Source: an uncultured Porphyromonas sp.
GTDB lineage: Bacteria; Bacteroidota; Bacteroidia; Bacteroidales; Porphyromonadaceae
Length of the DNA stretch: 12,210 nt
Assembly (NCBI GenBank): GCA_927910985.1
Contig: CAKMOP010000202.1
Span: 1-12,210 of the forward strand
Direction of reading: 5' to 3'
Shown here: positions 6,525 through 12,210 of the stretch, one piece after another
Layout of the letters: the number at the start of each line of letters is the position of its first letter
Position numbering within the stretch: the stretch's first letter is position 1
Notes under the pieces: model-generated
Databases searched by the model: none
What the model was told of the DNA's origin: nothing
The model's input: the letters and a program-made list of their open reading frames with translations, nothing else
Translations under genes and position numbers: made by a program

Positions 6525-7350
6525 TTATTCGGCTTTTAGCGTCACACGCTTTGAAGGCCGTCACCGTGAGGCTCTTGCTCTGAGCCTGAAGGTACTGAGC
6601 GATGGTCAGCTTGTTGTCCTTGACGAAGAGCTGATCGAGGAGGGTATTTTCCTTGTAGTACTTCTTCAGAGCACCCTGTGCGATGTGGTCAACGAGGTTC
6701 TCTGGCTTACCAGCTTCGCGAGCCTTTTCGCGAGCGAGGTTGAGCTCACGTTCCTTGACATCAGCAGGTACGTCTTCTTCGGTGATACCGACAGGAGCCA
6801 TAGCAGCAATCTGCATAGCCACGTCACGAGCTACCTGAGCATCGGCAGCTTCGTTGAAGGCTACGATCGTAGCGAGCATGTTCCCTGGGTGGATGTACGA
6901 GGTGGTGAAAGCACCCTGTACAAATTCGTAGACACCGAGCTCCATCTTTTCGCCCGAGACACCGCTGCGCTCGGTGATGTGATCCTGTACGCTACGACCG
7001 TCAGCGAGGGTAGCAGCGAGGATTTCTTCCTTCGTAGCGCCCTTCTTAGCCTTAGCTACTTCGAGAACAGAGGAGACGAGCTTGATGAAGTCTTCGTTCT
7101 TAGCTACGAAGTCCGTTTCGCACTTGATGCCGACCATTACGGCGTAATCGCCTTCGTGGGCAGCGAGGATGCAGCCTTCTTCAGCTTCGTGGTCGCCACG
7201 CTTAGCAGCGATAGCCTGGCCACGCTTACGGATGAGTTCGATAGCCTTGTCGAGGTCGCCAGCAGCTTCTTCGATAGCCTTCTTGACGTCAGTGAGGCCA
7301 GCACCGGTGAGGGCGCGGAGCTTCTTGATGTCTTCTAACAATTTACTCAT
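6525..7350 (-). CDS. tsf: Translation elongation factor Ts, frameshifted near the C terminus in this sequence
   Basis: EF-Ts is the nucleotide-exchange factor that releases GDP from EF-Tu. The N-terminal UBA-like domain (about 1-42) has LRALTGAGLTDVKKAIEEA. The exchange motif TDFVAKNEDF occupies 79-88, with Asp80 and Phe81 where EF-Tu is contacted. The body continues normally to LTVTAFK (residue 267). The frame as read then gives 16 unrelated residues ending at 6499. The coding strand has TTCAAAGCG where TTCAAGCG would restore FKRVTLKAE and a TAA at 6525-6527, giving a 274-residue protein of standard Bacteroidota length. One extra base at 6550-6552 accounts for this, most likely an error in a short homopolymer. 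It is the last gene of the ribosomal operon. Confidence 0.95.
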
Positions 7351-7390
7351 AGTGGTATCTTGTATTGAGTTAGAGTTCTTGTGATCGGTA

Positions 7391-7466
7391 GATAAGACCC
7401 GAGGACGAGCGGGTTAGACGGCTCATCCTCGGACTTATCTTAGGGTATATCGCTCCCGTCAGGGAG
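7391..7466 (-). promoter_or_regulatory. Long intercistronic stem-loop between rpsB and tsf
   Basis: On the minus strand a small hairpin (7466-7453, 5-bp stem CTCCC/GGGAG) is followed by a long one (7439-7391). The outer 6-bp helix GATAAG/CTTATC leads past a small internal loop into a 12-bp helix, CCGAGGAUGAGC with GCUCGUCCUCGG, and a 10-nt loop. One of the twelve pairs is U-G on the mRNA strand but would be A-C on the opposite strand, which favours function as RNA on the sense strand. There is no U-tract, so this is more likely an mRNA processing, stability or partial attenuation element setting S2 against EF-Ts output. Confidence 0.5.
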
Positions 7467-7493
7467 TCGACAGGGTCGTCTTAGACGGAGAGC

Positions 7494-8287
7494 TTAAGCC
7501 TCTTCGGAGGTAGCCTCAGCCTTACGGCGGGTACGGCTACCCTTCTGTACGAGCTTAGCGCCACCTTCGCCTTCACCCTTTTCCTGGCCCTTACCTTCGG
7601 CCTTGCGTTCCTGCAGACCTTCGGAGATAGCGCCACAGATAGCCGAGACGATTACTTCTACGGCAGCCGTAGAGTCGTCGTTGGCAGGGATGACGTAGTC
7701 GACATTCGTAGGATCGCTATTGGTGTCCACAATAGCGAAGACGGGGATACCCAGGCGCTGAGCTTCAGCCACTGCGATGTGCTCCTTCATTACGTCTACG
7801 ACGAAGAGGGCGTTAGGCAGCTTATTCATCTCAGCGATCGAGCCGAGCGTAAGCTCGAGCTTAGCACGCTGACGAGAGATCTGGAGCTTCTCACGCTTGG
7901 AGAGGTTATCAAACGTACCATCAGCAGTCATCTTATCGATCTCGGTCATCTTCTTGACGGCCTTGCGGATCGTAGCGAAGTTGGTAAGCATACCACCAGG
8001 CCAGCGCTCCGTGACATAAGGCATACCTACTGCCTTAGCCAGCTCAGCGACAGCGCCCTTGAGCTGCTTCTTCGTAGCTACGAAGAGGATCTTCTTGCCA
8101 GCCTTCGCGAGGCCCTTGGCGACTTCTGCTGCTTCGTCGACCTTAACCACAGTCTTGTGAAGGTCATGATGTGGATGTCGTTACGCTCCATGAAGATGTA
8201 TGGAGCCATAGCTGCATTCCACTTACGGGTGAGGTGACCGAAGTGGGCACCTGCTTCTATGAGTTGGTCAAATGAAACTCTTGACAT
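7494..8287 (-). CDS. rpsB: 30S ribosomal protein S2, frameshifted near the N terminus in this sequence
   Basis: The N-terminal segment [18 protein letters not shown] and [19 protein letters not shown] is the canonical S2 start. The rest, in another frame, continues [28 protein letters not shown] and [19 protein letters not shown], then [23 protein letters not shown], ending in a Lys/Glu-rich tail. The break falls after residue 40: the coding strand reads ATCATGACC where ATC AT(C/T) GAC is expected, so one base is missing near 8165-8166. Restoring it gives [13 protein letters not shown] and a 264-residue protein. S2 binds late in small-subunit assembly and, with S1, helps mRNA binding; the gene is essential, so an error is far likelier than real loss. 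It lies between rpsI and tsf, with structured RNA on both sides. Confidence 0.95.
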
Positions 8288-8328
8288 GATTTCGTTTACG
8301 TTCTATAAAGTGTAACAGAATTACTTTC

Positions 8329-8389
8329 AACTGCTTGGTAGGACGGAAGTCTTACTTCAGGGAGCAGACTCCCATAGCTCTAAGCAATT
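8329..8389 (-). promoter_or_regulatory. Candidate structured leader of rpsB (two hairpins in a closing helix)
   Basis: In the 157-nt rpsI-rpsB gap, AAGCAATT (8382-8389) can pair with AACTGCTT (8329-8336), seven of eight positions. This closing helix encloses two adjacent perfect 5-bp hairpins, GGGAG/CTCCC (8360-8373) and GAAGT/ACTTC (8346-8358). The shape is a three-way junction about 40 nt before the S2 start codon. S2 is known to repress its own operon through the rpsB leader in gammaproteobacteria. Similar control here is inference from position and shape only. Confidence 0.4.
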
Positions 8390-8415
8390 TAGATACTAAA
8401 CGCGAGATAACATCC

Positions 8416-8436
8416 CTCAGGCCACAAGAGCCTGAG
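8416..8436 (-). other. Hairpin directly after rpsI
   Basis: A perfect 7-bp stem CTCAGGC/GCCTGAG with a 7-nt loop begins 8 nt past the rpsI stop. No U-run follows on the minus strand, so it is more likely an RNA-processing or 3'-stability hairpin than a complete terminator. Confidence 0.45.
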
Positions 8437-8444
8437 CAAGGATA

Positions 8445-8831
8445 TTAACGCTTGCTGAACTGGAAGCGCTTGCGTGCCTTGGGGCGACCTGGCTTCTTAC
8501 GTTCGACGACGCGAGAGTCACGCGTAAGGAAGCCTTCTGCGCGCAGAGCAGGCTTGTCTTCTTCGTTGATCTTGACGAGAGCACGAGCGATCGCCAGACG
8601 AGCAGCTTCGCTCTGTCCCTTGAAGCCCCCACCCTTGAGGTTGATCTTGATGTCATACTTCTCTACGGCATCCAGAGTAGCCAGAGGCTGGCGTACGATG
8701 TACTGGAGGATCGAAGAGGGGAAGTATGCAGCGATGTCACGCTTGTTGATGGTGATCTTCCCGCTACCTGCTGCTACATATACGCGGGCTACTGCGGCCT
8801 TACGACGGCCAATGGCATTGATGAATTCCAT
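8445..8831 (-). CDS. rpsI: 30S ribosomal protein S9
   Basis: The 128-residue protein begins MEFINAIGRRKAAVARVYV and contains KITINKRDIAAYFP and GGGFKGQSEAARLAIARAL, the S9 core that binds the 3' major domain of 16S rRNA. It ends with the basic extended tail KPGRPKARKRFQFSKR (113-128), whose terminal Ser-Lys-Arg reaches the P-site tRNA anticodon in other bacteria. The frame is intact and of normal length. It starts 15 bp after the rplM stop; rplM-rpsI is one of the most conserved bacterial gene pairs and its products are made in equal amounts. Confidence 0.98.
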   Translation of the reverse strand: MEFINAIGRRKAAVARVYVAAGSGKITINKRDIAAYFPSSILQYIVRQPLATLDAVEKYDIKINLKGGGFKGQSEAARLAIARALVKINEEDKPALRAEGFLTRDSRVVERKKPGRPKARKRFQFSKR

Positions 8832-8846
8832 ATGTCCTGGTATATA

Positions 8847-9302
8847 TTACTTGAGCTTGGAGAGATCTACGAGACGAGGCTGCTGTGCTTCGTGCTTGTG
8901 CTCTGCGCCGTCATAGACGTAGAGGTTAGCAAGGATAGCAGCGCCGAGACGGTTCTTAGGAAGCATACCCTTGACGACCTTGCGGAAGAGGCGGTCAGAG
9001 CCCTTAGCCTGCAGGAAGCGAGGGCTGAAGCTGCGCTGTCCACCGGGGTAGCCAGAGAACTTAAGATAGACGCGGTCGTCCCACTTCTTACCAGTGAGGA
9101 CTACCTTGTCGGCGTTGATTACGATCACGTTGTCCCCGCAGTCTACGTGGGGCGTGAAGTTGGGCTTGTACTTACCGCGAAGGAGCTTAGCGATCTTGGA
9201 GCATACACGGCCCAAGCTCTCTCCTGCTGCGTCCACGACGACCCACTCCTTGGTGACGGTCGCCTTGTTGGCAGAGACGGTCTTGAAACTTAAAGTGTCC
9301 AT
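8847..9302 (-). CDS. rplM: 50S ribosomal protein L13
   Basis: The 151-residue protein is a complete L13, an early-assembly protein of the large subunit. Diagnostic segments are WVVVDAAGESLGRVCSKIAKLLRGK, HVDCGDNVIVINADKVVLTGKKWDDRVYLKFSGYPGG (two adjoining parts) and VKGMLPKNRLGAAILANLYVY, ending PRLVDLSKLK. The ATG at 9302 gives the normal N terminus for the phylum, with a short extension before the conserved core. It is the first gene of rplM-rpsI-rpsB-tsf and is preceded by a leader of about 175 nt and a clear promoter. Confidence 0.98.
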   Translation of the reverse strand: MDTLSFKTVSANKATVTKEWVVVDAAGESLGRVCSKIAKLLRGKYKPNFTPHVDCGDNVIVINADKVVLTGKKWDDRVYLKFSGYPGGQRSFSPRFLQAKGSDRLFRKVVKGMLPKNRLGAAILANLYVYDGAEHKHEAQQPRLVDLSKLK

Positions 9303-9478
9303 TCCTTCTGTCTTGTTGTTAATGATTCGACGAATAGCGATTCTACTTATAGCGACAGGTCTTCTCGTGGCCTTACCCTATAACTATTGGGACACAGGCA
9401 AAGCGCACACTACTCTCCCAGTACTGGCGATAAGACTCTGTCGATCCTCATAGACTCGCTGGGTACTATTTGATAAAC
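9303..9478 (-). promoter_or_regulatory. Long 5' leader of the rplM operon
   Basis: The predicted start site near 9478 leaves about 175 untranslated nucleotides before rplM, with no open frame worth calling. CCCAG (9417-9421) can pair with CTGGG (9459-9463), and CCAGTACTGG (9418-9427) is a 10-bp palindrome that would compete with it. L13 controls its own operon through the leader in E. coli, and an L13 leader RNA is known in Bacillus relatives. Analogous control here is only a suggestion, as the fold was judged by eye. Confidence 0.35.
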
Positions 9479-9484
9479 AGCGCA

Positions 9485-9513
9485 CAAAGATACAAAAAAC
9501 AAGAGACACTCAA
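9485..9513 (-). promoter_or_regulatory. Promoter of the rplM-rpsI-rpsB-tsf operon
   Basis: On the minus strand TATCTTTG (9492-9485) is an exact match to the Bacteroidota -7 element TAnnTTTG. A TTG (9513-9511) lies 18 nt upstream in the -33 position, with a T-rich spacer. The same -7 octamer drives the left-edge transcript. The stretch 9514-9704 above it shows no gene or clear structure. Confidence 0.6.
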
Positions 9514-9704
9514 GCACTTAGATGAAGTGGACTTCTAAGCTTTGCGCTTCCCTCCCTAACAACTTCCCTCTACAAGTCGTCGCCTTTCACTAACATTAAT
9601 CCAAGAAAAGAAACGTAGCCCGTAGGTTAGTTGCTCATCCCGCCATGCACAAAGTAGCCCTTGTGTCCCTAAGCTCAGGCATAAGCAGAAAAGCACGCCG
9701 CCCC

Positions 9705-9806
9705 GACCTATATAGGTCACCGTACAAAGCAATATTGCTTCATCCGCTGAGCTATATTGGTCAGGATGCTGAGCTATATTGGTTCACCCGACGACCTATA
9801 TAGCTC
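9705..9806. repeat. Array 2: five 14-bp degenerate palindromes at exact 22-bp spacing
   Basis: The units are 9705-9718 (GACCTATATAGGTC, perfect palindrome), 9727-9740 (AAGCAATATTGCTT, perfect palindrome), 9749-9762 (GAGCTATATTGGTC), 9771-9784 (GAGCTATATTGGTT) and 9793-9806 (GACCTATATAGCTC). All five fit RASCWATATWGSTY. Centres are at 9711.5, 9733.5, 9755.5, 9777.5 and 9799.5. The 8-bp spacers (9719-9726, 9741-9748, 9763-9770, 9785-9792) are unrelated. A possible degraded sixth unit lies in phase at 9683-9696 (about 10 of 14 positions). The array lies between the rpoC terminator and the rplM promoter, the same setting as array 1. Confidence 0.88.
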
Positions 9807-9847
9807 CACTCGCAGTGTTATTGAAGATCATCGCACAGCTTCAGCAC

Positions 9848-9890
9848 AAAAAAGCCCCGTCCGCAGGAGCAAGGCTCGTGCGGGCGGGGC
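9848..9890 (-). terminator. Intrinsic terminator of rpoC
   Basis: The arms GCCCCG-T-CCGCA (9854-9865) and TGCGG-G-CGGGGC (9879-9890) pair with one mismatch, and GAGC/GCTC extends the stem inside. On the minus strand the hairpin is followed at once by TTTTTT (9853-9848). It starts 22 nt after the rpoC stop. This is a textbook Rho-independent terminator, probably for the whole rpoBC operon. Confidence 0.9.
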
Positions 9891-9911
9891 GGATGTTATA
9901 GGGAGGAGGGC

Positions 9912-12210
9912 TTAGCCAGCGATGCTGACGTCCCCTTCGAGGTCAAGCTCAGCAGAGGCAGCAAGCGCCTGCTCGTGTTCGCTCTCAGGCATCACCACGA
10001 GACGCTTGTACTCACGCAGCCCCGTACCAGCAGGGATGAGGTGACCACAGATGACGTTTTTCCTTGAGGCCTTCGAGGGTATCGACCTTACCATTGATAG
10101 CAGCATCATTGAGGACCTTAGTCGTTTCCTGGAAGGAAGCAGCCGACATGAAGCTCTTGGTCTGCAGAGCAGCACGCGTGATCCCCTGAAGGATCTGACG
10201 AGCCGTAGCAGGCTTAGCTTCGCGCACTTCGACCGTGCGCAGGTCACGACGCTTAAGCTGACTGTTCTCATCACGCAGCTTGCGGAGCGTGACGATCTGC
10301 CCTGGGCTGAGCGTTTCGGAGTCGCCAGCATCGACGACGACGACCTTACCCCAGAGGCGGTCATTCTCATCCATCACTTCGAGCTTGTCGACGATCTGCT
10401 GCTCGAGGAAGAGCGTATCCCCTGGATCGAGGATCTCTACCTTGCGCATCATCTGACGGACGATGACTTCGAAGTGCTTGTCGTTAATCTTCACACCCTG
10501 CAGGCGGTAGACGTCTTGTACTTCGTTGACGATGTACTCCTGTACTGCCGTGGGACCCTTGATCTCGAGGATGTCGGTAGGCGTGATCGCACCATCAGAG
10601 AGGGGCATACCTGCATAGACAGAGTCACCTTCCTGGACGAGGATCTGCTTGGAGGTAGGTACGAGGTACTTACGCTCAGCACCGAGCTTGGTGGTGACGA
10701 TGACCTCACGGTTACCACGCTTGAGGCTCTTACCGAAGGAGACAACCCCATCGACCTCAGCCACGACAGCAGGGTTCGAAGGATTACGTGCTTCGAAGAG
10801 CTCAGTGACACGAGGAAGACCCCCGGTGATGTCACCCGCCTTACTCATCGAGCGAGGAATCTTAGCGAGCGTTTCCCCGATGTGGATTTCCGCACGGTTT
10901 TCCTGGACGACGTGAGCACCTACAGGGAGGTTGTAGCTCTTGATGATGTTGCCGTTAGCATCCTCGATGTGGATACCAGGCACCACGTTACGGTCCTTGG
11001 ACTCAATGATGATCATTTCCTTCAGACCCGAAGCTTCATCCGATTCGACACGGTAGGTAGAGCCTTCGATGAGGTTATCGAAGACGACCTTACCCGAGAC
11101 TTCGGAGATGATGAGGGCGTTGAAGGGGTCAAATTCGAAGAGCGTCTGCCCCTTCTTGACCTCTTCCCCTTCGGAGAAGAAGAGCTTAGCACCATAAGGC
11201 ACCTTGACGGAGCGCAGCACCATCTTCGTATTCTTGTCGGAGATCTTCAGCTCGGTCATACGGCTGACGACGATGTTGACGGGCTTGCCACCATCCTCGG
11301 AAGCCACTTCGGCGACACGGAGGTCATCGAAGGAGATGATACCATCGTACTTAGCAGCGACACTGTTGCGGGTAGCGACGTTCGAAGCAACCCCCCCGAC
11401 GTGGAAGGTACGGAGCGTCAGCTGTGTACCAGGCTCACCGATGGACTGCGCAGCGATGACCCCGACGACCTCACCCTTCTGGACGAGGATGTTGGTAGCG
11501 AGGTTACGGCCGTAGCACTTAGCGCAGACGCCCTTCTTGGACTCACAGGTGAGTACCGAGCGGATTTCAACCTGCTCGATGGGCGACTCTTGGATACGCT
11601 CAGCAGCAGCTTCACGAATCTCTTCGCCAGCACGGACGATGATTTCACCAGTAGAAGGATGGATCACATCGTGTACAGAGACACGACCGAGGATGCGCTC
11701 GTAGAGCGTTGCTACGACTTCGTCATCGTTATCTTCCTTGGTGAGCTCAGTAGCTACGAGGCCACGGAGCGTACCGCAGTCTTCTTCGGTGACGATGACA
11801 TCCTGCGAGACGTCGACGAGACGACGGGTGAGGTACCCTGCGTCAGCCGTCTTCAGAGCGGTATCTGCAAGACCCTTACGAGCACCGTGGGTAGAGATGA
11901 AGTACTCGAGCACGGAGAGCCCTTCCTTGAAGTTGGAGAGAATTGGGTTCTCAATGATCTGCCCACCTTCGCTACCACTCTTCTGAGGCTTAGCCATCAG
12001 ACCACGGATACCGGAGAGCTGACGGATCTGTTCCTTCGAACCACGAGCCCCAGAGTCCATCATCATGAAGACGGAGTTGAAGCCCTGGTTATCTTCGCTC
12101 AGGTGCTTCATCAGGATACCCGTAAGCTGGCTGTTGACGTGCGTCCAGGTGTCGATGATCTGGTTATAGCGTTCGTTGTTCGTAATGAACCCGCCGCTAT
12201 AGTTCATCAT
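9912..12210 (-). CDS. rpoC: RNA polymerase subunit beta', C-terminal half (partial), frameshifted near the C terminus in this sequence
   Basis: The frame is open to the right edge, so the N-terminal half, including the catalytic NADFDGD loop, lies outside. Visible here are the bridge-helix region [30 protein letters not shown] (two adjoining parts, 104-133 from the window edge), the second zinc site with four cysteines (Cys145, Cys222, Cys229, Cys232), and the trigger loop split into [21 protein letters not shown] (256-276) and [17 protein letters not shown] (459-475). Between the trigger-loop parts is an insertion of about 180 residues in the position of SI3. The frame breaks close to the end: the coding strand has five A (10057-10061) where four give [16 protein letters not shown]. 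Removing one A restores the normal C terminus, ending GDVSIAG at 9912. This is almost certainly an error, as the gene is essential. Confidence 0.96.

Noticed and set aside
6685..7338. A 217-codon open frame on the plus strand
   Set aside because: It is the antisense shadow of tsf, low-complexity in Ser, Leu and Val, with no recognisable motif or start signal.
9402..9486. AGCGCACA direct repeat in the rplM leader and promoter
   Set aside because: Two 8-bp copies 77 bp apart are within chance expectation for a region of this length and show no further symmetry.
10050..10070. Programmed ribosomal frameshifting at rpoC, tsf, rpsB or the ABC-F gene
   Set aside because: The sites share no slippery motif, stop-codon context or stimulatory structure, the required shift direction differs between genes, and homologues of all four are read without a shift.

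Overview
The window looks like chromosome from a Bacteroidota species, most probably Porphyromonas or a close relative. The evidence is the protein sequences (beta', S2, S9, L13, EF-Ts, GreA), the gene order rplM-rpsI-rpsB-tsf, GC of roughly one half, and promoters of the Bacteroidota type (-7 box TAnnTTTG, seen upstream of rplM, greA and a transcript leaving the left edge). The species assignment is inference from memory of these families. No search was run. Every recognisable gene is on the minus strand, so transcription runs from high to low coordinates. The content is almost all housekeeping, with no phage, transposase, CRISPR array or defence genes.

Layout in transcription order. (1) 12210-9912: the C-terminal half of rpoC, cut by the window edge and followed by a strong terminator. 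(2) 9911-9303: a 609-base gene-free stretch with that terminator, a five-unit array of 14-bp palindromes, a promoter and the rplM leader. (3) 9302-6525: rplM-rpsI-rpsB-tsf, the translation operon, with folded RNA predicted between rpsI and rpsB and between rpsB and tsf, closed by a GC-rich terminator. (4) 6424-4875: a small DoxX-like membrane protein and dinB (DNA polymerase IV). (5) 4737-2371: promoter, structured leader, greA, a HIT-family hydrolase and ugd (nucleotide-sugar dehydrogenase), closely spaced, then a hairpin. (6) 2265-624: an ABC-F ATPase and its terminator. (7) 623-1: a second gene-free stretch holding another five-unit palindrome array, a set of alternative hairpins, and a promoter firing off the left edge into a structured leader of unknown identity.

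Two things stand out. First, the two gene-free stretches share one architecture: terminator, then an array of five degenerate 14-bp palindromes (consensus RASCWATATWGSTY) with centres exactly 22 bp apart, then about 190-220 bp further on a promoter whose -7 box is TATCTTTG in both cases. Both arrays are exactly 102 bp. This is the best candidate here for an undescribed element. Second, four genes (rpoC, rpsB, tsf and the ABC-F gene) each carry a single-base indel that breaks an otherwise well conserved frame. Three of the genes are normally essential and three of the indels lie in short homopolymers, so base-calling or assembly error is much more likely than real gene decay. The annotations give the restored reading.
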